The notes beneath the pieces were generated by a model. It was given only the letters and a program-made list of their open reading frames with translations. It did not search any database and was not told the origin of the DNA. From Filimonas sp. (lineage in GTDB: Bacteria > Bacteroidota > Bacteroidia > Chitinophagales > Chitinophagaceae): a stretch of DNA of 64,000 nucleotides. Numbering within the stretch: the first letter of the stretch is position 1; each line of letters opens with the position of its first letter. Shown here piece after piece: positions 32,172-41,547 of the stretch. A program made the translations under genes and the position numbers. The DNA lies in NCBI GenBank assembly GCA_017306865.1, contig JAFKHH010000014.1, positions 62,001-126,000 of the forward strand, read 5' to 3'.

Positions 32172-33437
32172 ATGGGACAGATCATAAATACTTCCATCAT
32201 TACGATAGGTGATGAATTGCTGATAGGACAAGTGATAGACACAAACAGCGCATGGATTGCGCAGCAGTTGAATGCTGTGGGTATGCATGTCTCACACAGG
32301 ATCGCCGTAGGTGATGTTTGGGACGATATATGGGAAGCGCTGGATATAGAAAGCAAGCGTTCGCAGATCATTTTAATTACAGGTGGCCTTGGCCCTACTG
32401 CTGATGATATAACGAAGCCGCTGTTGTGCAAATATTTTGGCGGTAAGATGGTAATGGATGGGCCAACACTGGAACATGTGACTTACCTTTTTGAAAAAGT
32501 ATTTAACCGCCCGATGCCTTTGCTGGAACGTAACCGCAAGCAGGCAGAGGTACCAGATGTAGCAACGATCCTGAAAAATGAACGTGGCACTGCACCGGGT
32601 ATGCTGTTCGAAAAAGATGGTAAGGTATTTATCTCTATGCCCGGTGTGCCGCATGAAATGAAAGGCATTATGACGGATCATGTGATACCGTTACTACTAC
32701 AAAGGTTTGATCCGGGAGATATAGAACATAGAACGCTGATGACATTTGGCATTGGTGAATCTTTTTTGGCAGAGCGTATCAAGGATTGGGAAGAGGCATT
32801 GCCTGCACATGTAAAACTGGCGTACTTGCCGAACAATAGTATGCTGCGCCTTCGCCTTACGGGACGCGGGCCGGATGCAGTTATACTTAAAAAAGAGGTA
32901 GATGATTTATTTGCTTCTTTACAGGCATTGATACCCGATGTAATGATTGCCAATGAGGACATTACTTTGGTGGAACTGGTGGGCAAACTGCTGAAGGAAA
33001 GAAAACAGATGGTTGCCACTGCTGAAAGTTGTACTGGTGGATATGTGGCGCATTTGCTGACTACTATGCCCGGCTCTTCGGCTTTCTACACTGGCAGTGT
33101 GGTGAGCTATACAAACGGGGTAAAACATGATGTGCTGCATGTAGCTGAAGAAACGCTGAAAACAGTGGGCGCAGTAAGCGAGGCTACGGTGATACAGATG
33201 GCTGAAAATGCCCGCAAACTGATGAAAACAGACTACGCGGTGTCTATTTCCGGCATTATGGGCCCTGATGGCGGTACGCCTGACAAACCTGTTGGCACGG
33301 TATGGATAGCTGTGGCGGGAGAAAAGAGGACAGAAACCAAACAGTTTCAGTTCCGGTACGACCGGAGAAGGAATATTGAAATGACGGCAATAAACGCGCT
33401 CAACCTTTTGAGATTGTTTATCTTGCAGGCGGATTAG
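32172..33437 (+). CDS. cinA: CinA-like protein (competence/damage-inducible protein A)
   Basis: 421 aa from ATG 32172 (MGQIINTSIITIGDELLIGQ); the longer frame starts within promoter DNA. An N-terminal MoCF-like domain with ITGGLGPTADDITKP (around residue 70) and FISMPGVPHEMKGIM, a middle KH-like region, and a C-terminal nicotinamide-nucleotide amidase domain with VATAESCTGGYVAHLLT (around 281) and SGIMGPDGGTPDKPVGTVW. Known CinA proteins hydrolyse NMN and/or ADP-ribose. This is a second NAD-salvage-type function in the window, though far from the island. Monocistronic. Confidence 0.96.
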   Translation: MGQIINTSIITIGDELLIGQVIDTNSAWIAQQLNAVGMHVSHRIAVGDVWDDIWEALDIESKRSQIILITGGLGPTADDITKPLLCKYFGGKMVMDGPTLEHVTYLFEKVFNRPMPLLERNRKQAEVPDVATILKNERGTAPGMLFEKDGKVFISMPGVPHEMKGIMTDHVIPLLLQRFDPGDIEHRTLMTFGIGESFLAERIKDWEEALPAHVKLAYLPNNSMLRLRLTGRGPDAVILKKEVDDLFASLQALIPDVMIANEDITLVELVGKLLKERKQMVATAESCTGGYVAHLLTTMPGSSAFYTGSVVSYTNGVKHDVLHVAEETLKTVGAVSEATVIQMAENARKLMKTDYAVSISGIMGPDGGTPDKPVGTVWIAVAGEKRTETKQFQFRYDRRRNIEMTAINALNLLRLFILQAD

Positions 33438-33540
33438 GGTGAGTATATAAAGTTTATAAAGTGAGGTGGGGTTAGTTTTTGTGTGTAGCAAGGAAACCTT
33501 TACTTTTGAGCCCTAAAACTATCGAACGTTAGCTTATTAC

Positions 33541-33604
33541 AGTTTCAAAGGTTTACTCAGTTCCAAACCGTTTCCTTGAAACGTTGAAACACTGGAACTT
33601 TGAA
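33541..33604. repeat. Family E palindrome
   Basis: GTTTCAAAGGTTTACTCAGT and TTCCTTGAAACGTTGAAACA words in inverted arrangement, ending just before the E2 gene leader. Gap 33438-33633 otherwise contains no gene. Confidence 0.65.
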
Positions 33605-33633
33605 GCTAATTTTATTTTATAAAAAACAATAGC

Positions 33634-35031
33634 ATGGCACTTGTAGATCTGGTGATGCCGAAATTAGGTGAAAGTATAATGGAGGCTACTGTCTTAAAAT
33701 GGCATAAGAAGCCCGGAGATAATATTCAAATGGATGAAACCGTGCTGGAAATAGCTACGGACAAAGTGGATAGTGAAGTACCGTCTACCGCTGCGGGTAC
33801 GCTGGTAGAAATATTGTTTAAAGAAAACGATGTGGTTCCTATAGGAACCGTAATAGCACGTATAGAAACAGCAGGCGGCGCAGCAGCTACACCTGCCCCT
33901 GCACAAGCACAGGTACAACCTGCGGCTGTATCTTCTGTAGAAGAGCAGGCAGCCAGGGAAGTGCCGTATGTGCCGCAACCAACAAGTGCGCCTGTACCAT
34001 CACAAGGTAATGCGGGTGGCAATCGCTTCTACTCCCCACTTGTATTGAATATAGCCAATAGTGAAGGCTTTAGCCTGAGCGAGCTGGAGCGGATTCCAGG
34101 TTCTGGCAACGAAGGCCGTGTAACAAAAAAAGATATACTGCAATATGTAGCAGACAAAAAGGCTGGCAAGAAATTGCCGGAACCAGTGTCTCAACCGGTA
34201 GCTGTAACCCAGCAGGCACAGCCACAACAGGCTACACAACCGGTAAGGGTGGAAAGCAGACCGGTAGCTACAAGTACGCCTGCAGAGGTAACTGCTGCTC
34301 CTGAAAAAACATACGAAGGCAATGTGGAGATAGTGGAAATGGACCGCATGCGTAAGCTGATTGCTAAGCATATGGTGGATAGCAAGCATACAAGCCCGCA
34401 CGTAACCAGTTTTGCTGAAGCAGATGTTACCAACATGGTATTGTGGCGTGAAAAGGTGAAGAAGGATTTTGAGAAAAGAGAGAATACGAAGATCACATTC
34501 ACTCCACTGTTTATCGATTGCCTGACAAGAGTGATTAAGCGTTTCCCGCTGATCAACTGTTCACTGGATGGTGACAAGATCATTATTAAAAAAGATATTA
34601 ATATCGGTATGGCTACTGCGTTACCAAGTGGTAACCTGATCGTGCCGGTTATTCATAATGCAGATTACCTGAACCTGGTTGGTTTGAGTAAGGCTGTAAA
34701 CACATTAGCAGATAATGCGCGTAAGGGCAAACTGAAAGTTGACGATACGCAAGGTGGTACATTCACCCTGACTAACGTGGGTACTTTCGGTAGCCTGATG
34801 GGTACGCCTATCATTAACCAGCCACAAGTAGCTATCCTTGCAGTGGGCGCTATTAAGAAAAGACCTGTTGTAATAGAAACAGAGCAGGGTGATACGATCG
34901 GTATCCGTCACATGATGTACTTATCGCTAAGCTATGACCACCGTATAGTAGATGGCAGCATTGGTGCATCGTTCCTGACAGCCGTGGCTAAGGAGTTTGA
35001 AAGCTGGGACCCAAGCAGAACGCTGCTGTAG
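33634..35031 (+). CDS. 2-oxoacid dehydrogenase E2, dihydrolipoyl acyltransferase
   Basis: 465 aa in E2 order: lipoyl domain at 1-77 with the lipoylated Lys44 in ATDKVDSEVP; Ala/Pro/Gln-rich linker; peripheral-subunit-binding domain (about 130-172, FYSPLVLNIANSEGFSL and GRVTKKDIL); second linker; and a catalytic core with TSFAEADVTNMVLWREKVK, GTFTLTNVGTFGSLMGTPII and the active-site SYDHRIVDGS. The type (branched-chain, pyruvate or 2-oxoglutarate) is not decidable; E1 and E3 are not adjacent. Cytoplasmic multi-enzyme core. Confidence 0.95.
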   Translation: MALVDLVMPKLGESIMEATVLKWHKKPGDNIQMDETVLEIATDKVDSEVPSTAAGTLVEILFKENDVVPIGTVIARIETAGGAAATPAPAQAQVQPAAVSSVEEQAAREVPYVPQPTSAPVPSQGNAGGNRFYSPLVLNIANSEGFSLSELERIPGSGNEGRVTKKDILQYVADKKAGKKLPEPVSQPVAVTQQAQPQQATQPVRVESRPVATSTPAEVTAAPEKTYEGNVEIVEMDRMRKLIAKHMVDSKHTSPHVTSFAEADVTNMVLWREKVKKDFEKRENTKITFTPLFIDCLTRVIKRFPLINCSLDGDKIIIKKDINIGMATALPSGNLIVPVIHNADYLNLVGLSKAVNTLADNARKGKLKVDDTQGGTFTLTNVGTFGSLMGTPIINQPQVAILAVGAIKKRPVVIETEQGDTIGIRHMMYLSLSYDHRIVDGSIGASFLTAVAKEFESWDPSRTLL

Positions 35032-35104
35032 TGAGAGAGGGATGTGAATGGAGAGTGGTCAGTTGTGAGTAGTGAGTAGAAACCTGAACAATAATATCAT
35101 TTTC

Positions 35105-35138
35105 GGGGAATTGTTAGCGATAACGATTCCCCTTTTTT
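35105..35138 (+). terminator. Intrinsic terminator of the E2 gene
   Basis: GGGGAAT.GTTA pairs with TAAC.ATTCCCC around a short loop, followed by TTTTTT. Confidence 0.88.
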
Positions 35139-35151
35139 ATGCGGTGATATT

Positions 35152-35311
35152 CGCGAATCGTGAAACGGCAATCGTGAATGGGTGTACTTACAGCCAGGCT
35201 CTTTCTTCGCGCACTTTGCGTATCCTCTTCTTCGCGATACAATAACGCAAAGTGCGCAAAGGATACGCAAAGAACACAGAGCAGCCCATTCACGATTATC
35301 AATTCACGGTT
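35152..35311. repeat. Nested families B and C palindrome
   Basis: Outer arms CGTGAAACGGCAATCGTGAATGG-type words at the left and CCATTCACGATTATC at the right; inside, GCGCACTTTGCGTATCC pairs with GGATACGCAAAGTGCGC-like sequence. Lies between two plus-strand genes after a separate terminator. Confidence 0.8.
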
Positions 35312-35337
35312 CATTCTGTGCCTTTGCGTGAAATCTG

Positions 35338-35345
35338 TATTTTTG
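35338..35345 (+). promoter_or_regulatory. Bacteroidota -7 box of the DUF2490 gene
   Basis: TATTTTTG, a full TAnnTTTG match, 22 bases before the TTG start at 35368. Confidence 0.6.
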
Positions 35346-35367
35346 CCGCCATAAAGTCACACAATCA

Positions 35368-36102
35368 TTGAAACGAACATCTATCTTATGTAAGGCCATT
35401 ATACCCATAATGGCTTTTATTGTACCCCAAACAGTCCATGCACAAAGTGATGCACTGGGCAGTTGGGATGTAGCTAACTTTGTTTATACCCCTAATAGTA
35501 AATGGTCTTTCTTCTTCGAAACACAAACACGTTCACAAAAACTGACGAAGGACTTTTATTACCATGAGTTTAAAGGTGGCGTTGGTTATAGCTTTCCAAA
35601 AAAGATCTCTTTGCTGGTAGGTATGGGTGATTACAAAACCTATTTCCCGGAAGGAAACTTTGCACCTCCCCTGTCTGCGAAAGAATTCAGACTATGGGAA
35701 CAGTTAGTGCTAAATAATAATATAGACCGCTTAAAAATAGAACATCGCTACCGCATAGAACAACGCTGGATCAATGGTGATTTCCGCAACCGTTTCCGTT
35801 ATAGGCTGAACCCTGTTTTGCCGATTAATCACAGCTCTGTTATATCCAATACTTTTTATCTCACTGCGTTTGACGAGATCTTCTTTACAGATAAAGCGCC
35901 TTACTTCGAACGCAACCGCTTCTTCGCAGGTGCAGGCTATGAGTTTACTCAATTGTTTACACTACAGATCGGCTGGGTAAGGCAATATGATTATCGCAAA
36001 ATAGATGATGGCACTGGAAAAAATTTCTTACAAACATCCTTGCTATTCTCCTTCGATAAAAACACGCTGAAGCGGGATAGGATACCGTCGAACCTGGATT
36101 AG
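35368..36102 (+). CDS. DUF2490 family outer-membrane protein
   Basis: 244 aa from a TTG start at 35368, chosen because it gives a complete signal peptide (MKRTSILCKAIIPIMAFIVP, ending VHAQ); ATG 35410 would cut it. DUF2490 pattern: LGSWDVANFVYTPNSKWSFF, then alternating aromatic strands (IEHRYRIEQRWINGDFRNRF, YRLNPVLPIN, ERNRFFAGAGYEF, LQIGWVRQYDYRK) ending in the closing strand FLQTSLLFSF. Probably a small outer-membrane beta-barrel of unknown cargo. Own promoter. Confidence 0.9.
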   Translation: MKRTSILCKAIIPIMAFIVPQTVHAQSDALGSWDVANFVYTPNSKWSFFFETQTRSQKLTKDFYYHEFKGGVGYSFPKKISLLVGMGDYKTYFPEGNFAPPLSAKEFRLWEQLVLNNNIDRLKIEHRYRIEQRWINGDFRNRFRYRLNPVLPINHSSVISNTFYLTAFDEIFFTDKAPYFERNRFFAGAGYEFTQLFTLQIGWVRQYDYRKIDDGTGKNFLQTSLLFSFDKNTLKRDRIPSNLD

Positions 36103-36103
36103 T

Positions 36104-36160
36104 GTGCATTGTTAAATGGTTGAATGGCTAAATTGTTACATTGTTAAACGCTCTTTTTCG
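36104..36160. repeat. Family D words
   Basis: GTTAAATGGTTGAATGGCTA and AATTGTTACATTGTTAAA in tandem; no matching right arm nearby, so a half-copy. Confidence 0.6.
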
Positions 36161-36217
36161 CTATTCCACATGTTCTGAAGGGCATGTTGAACAGAGAGCA
36201 TTTTTATATTTTCCTAA

Positions 36218-36225
36218 TAATTTTG
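36218..36225 (+). promoter_or_regulatory. Putative -7 box of the NYN gene
   Basis: TAATTTTG, 45 bases before the ATG at 36270; no clear -33 box. Confidence 0.45.
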
Positions 36226-36269
36226 TATATTCTGAATTAATTACAACTCTCAGAAATTAAACAATCATT

Positions 36270-37028
36270 ATGAATGAAGCAAAATTTAATATTGCTGTTC
36301 TAATCGATGGAGATAATGCACAAGCTGCATTATTGAAATATATGCTGGAGGAAGTTTCAAAATATGGCAAAGCCACCATTCGGAGAATTTATGGAGATTG
36401 GACCACACCTCAAATGAATAGCTGGAAAGAGCCGCTTAATCAATACTCGATAAGCCCAATTCAAAAATTCTCCTATACCACAGGAAAAAATTCAACGGAT
36501 AGTTCCTTAATAATTGATGCCATGGATATTTTACATGGACAAAGCGTTGATGGCTTCTGTATAGTGTCCAGCGATAGTGATTATACCGGGCTTGCTAAAA
36601 GAATACGGGAGGAGGGGCTTTTTGTTATGGGAATTGGAAGAAAAACAACGCCAATAGCATTTGTAAATTCCTGCGAAATTTTCACTTTCTCCGAAAATCT
36701 ACTCCCTCAGTCTAATAAATCTTCGAAAGAAAATACCGGGAGTAAGAAAACACTTAAGAAAGAAAAAACGCCTAAAGTACAGGTGCAAAAAAAGCAGCCT
36801 GACATTGATTTGGAAGATATTGACAAAGCTTTTGAAATTTCAACAAGTGAAGATAGCGGCACTTATATATCAAAAGTAGGCCTTGCGTTAAGAAAAATCG
36901 ATCCGAGTTTTGATCCAAGAACGTATGGTTTCAAAACCTTAACTCAGCTATTTGAAAACATAGATAAATATGAAGTCGTCTGGAAAGATGTCAATGGATT
37001 AAATCATCCGTTGGTAAAATTGAAATAA
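36270..37028 (+). CDS. NYN (LabA-like) ribonuclease with C-terminal OST-HTH/LOTUS domain
   Basis: 252 aa. N-terminal NYN/PIN-like domain (about 1-145) with acidic metal residues in VLIDGDNAQ, STDSSLIIDAMDIL and SSDSDYTGLAKRIREEG. A Lys-rich linker (about 150-180, TGSKKTLKKEKTPKVQVQKK) leads to an OST-HTH/LOTUS fold (about 198-252, VGLALRKIDPSFDPRTYGFK). Members are predicted RNA-cutting enzymes; LOTUS domains bind RNA, including G-quadruplexes. More AT-rich than the genes to its left and next to orphan genes, so possibly acquired. Confidence 0.92.
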   Translation: MNEAKFNIAVLIDGDNAQAALLKYMLEEVSKYGKATIRRIYGDWTTPQMNSWKEPLNQYSISPIQKFSYTTGKNSTDSSLIIDAMDILHGQSVDGFCIVSSDSDYTGLAKRIREEGLFVMGIGRKTTPIAFVNSCEIFTFSENLLPQSNKSSKENTGSKKTLKKEKTPKVQVQKKQPDIDLEDIDKAFEISTSEDSGTYISKVGLALRKIDPSFDPRTYGFKTLTQLFENIDKYEVVWKDVNGLNHPLVKLK

Positions 37029-37194
37029 AGATTTATTTATACTTCGCTAAGATGTTGAAGAGCATAGTTTTTTATTACATTATAATTGATAATTATATTC
37101 CATATAATCTTATTCCTAAAAGCGGGAAAAAACCCGTACCGCATATAATGCATGTATGTATATCTTTAAAATTATACATTAAAGCCTTTCTGAT

Positions 37195-37938
37195 TTGGTA
37201 AAACTAACTTCGTCTGATCTATTAAGAATATACCTTTTACCTACAAATGATAACTTGGTTAAGGGAGGAGTTATTTTTTATTTATTAGGCGTAACATGCA
37301 CCTTCCTTTATTTCGCTCAATTTAATATCATAAGTTTTGACTATTTAAAACCTAATGCTATCGTTTTAGGAATTTATCAATGGATTTATTTCATTCTACT
37401 TCCAAGATCGATTTTACTCCTTATTTCTTATCTAAATATTATCCAAAAATCAAGGTTCAAGAGTTTTTCCCTATTTGCATTGCTGCTGATTACTAGTACC
37501 CTTATCTTTTTGTTTTTGTTCAAAACACTCACATTATCCTCTGTTTCATTAACTGTGTTCTTAACTTTATTAATACTTTGCTTTCATCTTAGCTTTACTA
37601 AATGGGAACTCACGCTTTGCCCATCGATATTCAAAACTTATATTTTTTCCATTTTCTTTTGTACTTTTTTTTCTTATTTTATTTTCCCCAAAATACCTTA
37701 TGAACTTGGAGGCGGAAAGCCTATTAAGGTAGCTGCTATATGCTCAGACACATCATTGCTATCTAGCAGATATTCAAAAAATATTTATTTGCTTTATGCA
37801 GCAGATAATGATTATTATTTTATCGAAAAAAAACAAGATTCTAATACCAATCTTGTTTATGGGTATACCGTAAAAAAAGTCAACAAATCTGAAATAAAAA
37901 AAATAGAATTTTCCAAATCAATTTGGCAACCATTTTAA
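37195..37938 (+). CDS. AT-rich orphan membrane protein
   Basis: 247 aa from a TTG at 37195; a GTG follows one codon later, and no ATG is nearby, so the start is uncertain. Five membrane helices (about 22-45, 55-80, 88-108, 115-140 and 150-175), then an extracytoplasmic C-terminal domain (SKNIYLLYAADNDYYFIEKK). Very high A+T and many Leu/Phe/Ser codons set it apart from the neighbours. I do not recognise a family. Only nine bases separate it from the next gene, so they are probably co-transcribed. Confidence 0.65.
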   Translation: MVKLTSSDLLRIYLLPTNDNLVKGGVIFYLLGVTCTFLYFAQFNIISFDYLKPNAIVLGIYQWIYFILLPRSILLLISYLNIIQKSRFKSFSLFALLLITSTLIFLFLFKTLTLSSVSLTVFLTLLILCFHLSFTKWELTLCPSIFKTYIFSIFFCTFFSYFIFPKIPYELGGGKPIKVAAICSDTSLLSSRYSKNIYLLYAADNDYYFIEKKQDSNTNLVYGYTVKKVNKSEIKKIEFSKSIWQPF

Positions 37939-37947
37939 ACCTCATTC

Positions 37948-38271
37948 ATGAAAGTAAAAATCGCGTTTATTTTTGTATGCCTATTACCTTGCTTAATATC
38001 CTTTGACAATAAAGATTGTAAAACTACGTTCACTATTAAAGATTGTAAAGACAATCCTGTTGAAGGTGCTACTATTACTGTTGAAAGATGTAGTGATAAA
38101 AAAAAATTCAATACTACTACAAACTCTAAAGGGGAAGGATCATTTCCTCTTTGTAAAGAGGAGATATGTAAAACAAAAATTTCTTCTGTTGGCTATGAAT
38201 CAAGAGACGTGTCTAGTGTTGGAAATAACTGTAAAGGTAATAACTGCATAATAAAAATTTGTTCTGATTAA
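37948..38271 (+). CDS. Exported Cys-rich protein with carboxypeptidase-regulatory-like domain
   Basis: 107 aa with a signal peptide (about 1-18, FVCLLPCLIS). The mature part has the carboxypeptidase regulatory-like (CnaB/DUF4480-type) beta fold: CKDNPVEGATITVERC, NSKGEGSFPLC, SSVGYESRDVSSVG. It has eleven Cys in all, most in the mature part, unusual for such a domain and hinting at disulfides. It forms a two-gene unit with the preceding membrane protein; function unknown. Confidence 0.7.
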   Translation: MKVKIAFIFVCLLPCLISFDNKDCKTTFTIKDCKDNPVEGATITVERCSDKKKFNTTTNSKGEGSFPLCKEEICKTKISSVGYESRDVSSVGNNCKGNNCIIKICSD

Positions 38272-38360
38272 ATTTAGGTAGAAACCCTCTCCCTAGTTCG
38301 TGAAGACACGCACCGGGACGAATTAATCTATCCTGAGTTTGAAAAAGTGCCAAACTAGGA

Positions 38361-38393
38361 AACGCTGACAGGGCTTAAAGCCCTGTCAGCGTT
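38361..38393. repeat. Family G palindrome (GACAGGGCTTAAAGCCCTGT)
   Basis: AACGCTGACAGGGCTT pairs perfectly with AAGCCCTGTCAGCGTT. Same core as 31561-31581 and 57843-57875. Confidence 0.85.
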
Positions 38394-38416
38394 TAGCACC
38401 AACCTGTTGTTAACGA

Positions 38417-38455
38417 AATAAGGTGGCCTACTTTTAAAAAGCAGGCCACCTTATT
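38417..38455. terminator. Convergent intrinsic terminator
   Basis: AATAAGGTGGCCT and AGGCCACCTTATT pair perfectly, with inner CTTTT/AAAAG, between the plus-strand small gene and the minus-strand peptidase gene. A T-rich run follows on both strands. Confidence 0.85.
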
Positions 38456-38509
38456 ATTTGTACTTTGTATTTAGTACCTCGTACTTTATATCACGTTACA
38501 TCGTACATA

Positions 38510-41455
38510 TTACAGTCCCCATGTTCTTCCTTTCATCAACGCCGGTACGCCTTCAGCGATCCATGGTGCGGGCTTCTCCCCTTTTAGTAACCAGTCGAAG
38601 AACTCTTGTTCGCGCACTTGTATATCTTTCCTGTTCTTACGTTCTACCAGGTTGTGTGCCTCACCGTTGTAGTTCAGCAACCAAACAGGTTTGTTCAGCC
38701 TGCGCATGGCGGTAAACAATTCAATACCCTGGTACCAAGGCACAGCGCCATCTGCATCGTTTGACATGATCACCATTGGTGTCTTTGTTTTTTGCAGATG
38801 GAACAATGGTGAGTTCTCTACGTACAGGTTTGGTTTCTCCCATATAGTAGCGCCTATACGGCTTTGAGATTTTTCATACTGAAACTGCCTGTTCAGGCCA
38901 CTCTCCCAGCGGATACCACCGTATGCACTAAACATATTCGCAACTGGCGCACCTGCCCATGCCGCCGCATACAGGTTGGTTTGAGTAACCAGGTATGCCG
39001 TCTGGTAACCACCCCAGCTTTGCCCTTGCAAGCCAAGTTTTGTACTATCAATAAAGCCATCTTTGATCAATGCACGCGTACCACTTACAATGTAATCATA
39101 CGCGCTCTTACCCGGATGTCCTGTTACATACCAGATATCCGGCACGAATACAACATAACCACGGCTTACAAAGAACGTAACATTCAGGCGCGAAGGCGTT
39201 GGTGCAGGAGCCTGGTAGTTATATAACGTATTGTTGTTACGCTCATAGAAGTAAACGATCATCGGGTATTTCTTTTTCGGATCAAAGTTTTCCGGCTTGT
39301 ACAATACACCCTCAGTCTGTTTACCAGTATAAGCTTTCCATTTGTATAACTCAGCAGTTCCCCACAGGTAGTTAGCCTGTTGCGGATTGATATTGCTTAA
39401 TGCAGTTTCATCAGTTGCACCAATTGTTCTTGTGTACAGGTTAGACGATTTTTCAAACGTCTCTTTGCTATAAAGCAATACATCTGCATTTTTTGCTTTA
39501 ACAATACCAGGGAATAACGGACTGGCGCCAATCGCTATTTTCTCTCTGAATAATGTCACTAGTGTAGCATTGCTCTTCAAAGCAAGTGTAGCAATGCCTG
39601 CGCTCTTATCCTTTTCATCAAAAGAGCGTAACAATAATTGCTGTCCTTCTTTCAGGAATTTTTCATCTTCATCTGTATTTACATAGCGGTAAGAGATTTT
39701 ATCTTTTCTTCCGTTGGTAATCACTACAGATTTCTGTTTACCAGTAGGGTCTACTTTCCATATATCATAACGGTCATAGAGTAATACATACGCGTCGTTC
39801 TCTACCCATTTCGCTATGCCGTAAGGATTAGGATCATCGGGCACATCGTTCTCTTCATCATATAATGGAAAAGTTATATCAGCAGCCAATGGTGTTACCG
39901 TTTTAGTATCTGCATTGTAGATGCTATACTTTCTCTGCTTATCATTATAGAACACCAAATATTTACCGGTATAGGAAGTAAACGTATTTCCTTTGAAGTC
40001 TTTCTGAATAAGTGATTTAGCGCCTGTAACCGGGTTGATCGCATACACATCGTTGTATGTGAAGCCCTGCCACTGTGCAGCTACACGCTTACCGGAGTCT
40101 GTACCGCCATAAAATATGCGGCCATCACCTTCTGCTGATGGTTGCACTCTTCTGAACTTATCGTCCGCCAATTGCACAAGCTGTTTATTGTTCCAGTCAT
40201 AAGAAGCGAGATAGCTTCTTTTCAGATCACGGTTAAGATTGAATAATTGTACTGTTTGCAGGTCATCATCTTTATAGTTCCACACATCTACATTTACACG
40301 ATCAAACTCCGGTAAGGTTGTATCCTTAACCGGCAGTATTGGCGCTGTGCCTATAAACAACCGCTGGCCTGATTTACTAAACGAGATATTGCCATTTTCA
40401 CTCACTGTCCATTTAGCAGGCAACCCTTTTGTGGTACGGTCTGCAATCAGTTGAGCGCTATCCTGTCCTGGTTTGTAGTAGAATAATTTATAAAATTTCT
40501 GTGCTGCTTTCAGGCTACTGTCCTTTTCTGCTACAAAAGCCAGTTGTGCACCGGCTTCATCAAAAGAAAGATTTTTTACTTCATTCAATCCCGCAAGAAT
40601 GCTATTACTCTTTGCGGTTGCAAGGTCATACCATACCACATAGCTTTTGCTCGTGCTGTCACTATTTTTCTTTGTGGTAAACATGGCGATGGTCTTCCCT
40701 TTTTTATCAAAGGCATATTCATTCACCAGTTTTATTTTTTGCTCGTCGCCGGTAGATAGGTTGCGTATAGTAAGCTGCGTACCTTCTTCTACTTCTTCAG
40801 CTTTTGTGCCGGCTCCGCGTGTTTCTTTTTTCTGCGGCTGCAGTACACTCATACCACCCGTTTTAGCTGCAGCCAGTTTAGTGCGAATGCTATCTGCTGC
40901 ATGTGCCAGGCTATCAGCAAACTGCTCCAGGCGTTTGATCCTCGTAGCAGAATCCTGTACCGGTTGTTTGCCCGGTACATCCGGCAAAGCTTTTTCTTCC
41001 AGGTATGCCAGCCAGGTTCCATTGTCTTCGGGCAGCTTATATGATTTAATACGAGGATACTTTACCACTGCGCCAGTAGCGAGGTTAATGATAGCAAGGC
41101 TATCTTTTGGCATTTCATCAGGACGCTTCTTCTTAATTTTTGCGTCACGTGTTTCTTTGAAAGTAGGCTTTATTTTACAGATCACATACTGACTGTTCTC
41201 TGTGATCTTAGCACCGTAGCCGCGTGCTATTTCTACGATCTTTTTACCATCTTTTTGCTGAACAAACAAAGTGCCGTCGCCTTCCTGCGGGTTCACCGCA
41301 TACACAACAACTTTTCCATCGTTGCTGATCATACGTTCACCAATACTTTGCCAGCCATCATAAACAGTGTGGTCTAAAGGTTTTTTCTGGGCATGAGACA
41401 TTGTACAAAACAATATGCCACCCAAACATAATAAGGGGGAGATGCGCATACTCAA
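38510..41455 (-). CDS. S9 family prolyl-oligopeptidase-like peptidase
   Basis: 981 aa with a signal peptide (1-22, ending SHAQ), so periplasmic or exported. A beta-propeller-like N-terminal part (about 30-700) with repeated blade strands is followed by the alpha/beta hydrolase domain: KYPMIVYFYERNN, LGLQGQSWGGYQTA (catalytic Ser around 810), MSNDADGAVPWYQG (Asp around 902) and NYNGEAHNLVERKNR (His around 932). The domain order fits the long S9 peptidases of Bacteroidota. Monocistronic; its 5' end is separated from the divergent reductase gene by 92 bases. Confidence 0.94.
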   Translation of the reverse strand: MSMRISPLLCLGGILFCTMSHAQKKPLDHTVYDGWQSIGERMISNDGKVVVYAVNPQEGDGTLFVQQKDGKKIVEIARGYGAKITENSQYVICKIKPTFKETRDAKIKKKRPDEMPKDSLAIINLATGAVVKYPRIKSYKLPEDNGTWLAYLEEKALPDVPGKQPVQDSATRIKRLEQFADSLAHAADSIRTKLAAAKTGGMSVLQPQKKETRGAGTKAEEVEEGTQLTIRNLSTGDEQKIKLVNEYAFDKKGKTIAMFTTKKNSDSTSKSYVVWYDLATAKSNSILAGLNEVKNLSFDEAGAQLAFVAEKDSSLKAAQKFYKLFYYKPGQDSAQLIADRTTKGLPAKWTVSENGNISFSKSGQRLFIGTAPILPVKDTTLPEFDRVNVDVWNYKDDDLQTVQLFNLNRDLKRSYLASYDWNNKQLVQLADDKFRRVQPSAEGDGRIFYGGTDSGKRVAAQWQGFTYNDVYAINPVTGAKSLIQKDFKGNTFTSYTGKYLVFYNDKQRKYSIYNADTKTVTPLAADITFPLYDEENDVPDDPNPYGIAKWVENDAYVLLYDRYDIWKVDPTGKQKSVVITNGRKDKISYRYVNTDEDEKFLKEGQQLLLRSFDEKDKSAGIATLALKSNATLVTLFREKIAIGASPLFPGIVKAKNADVLLYSKETFEKSSNLYTRTIGATDETALSNINPQQANYLWGTAELYKWKAYTGKQTEGVLYKPENFDPKKKYPMIVYFYERNNNTLYNYQAPAPTPSRLNVTFFVSRGYVVFVPDIWYVTGHPGKSAYDYIVSGTRALIKDGFIDSTKLGLQGQSWGGYQTAYLVTQTNLYAAAWAGAPVANMFSAYGGIRWESGLNRQFQYEKSQSRIGATIWEKPNLYVENSPLFHLQKTKTPMVIMSNDADGAVPWYQGIELFTAMRRLNKPVWLLNYNGEAHNLVERKNRKDIQVREQEFFDWLLKGEKPAPWIAEGVPALMKGRTWGL

Positions 41456-41520
41456 TGTGTTTAATAAGCGCTAAAGTTAATGATTGCAGCCACTTATCCG
41501 AGACTTTTGGATAAACAGCG

Positions 41521-41528
41521 TAAATTTA
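41521..41528 (+). promoter_or_regulatory. Putative -7 box of the reductase gene
   Basis: TAAATTTA resembles TAnnTTTG (7 of 8) and lies 20 bases before the ATG at 41548; a TTTTGG at 41505-41510 could be the -33 side. Confidence 0.35.
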
Positions 41529-41547
41529 TCGCCATTTAATCATTGAC

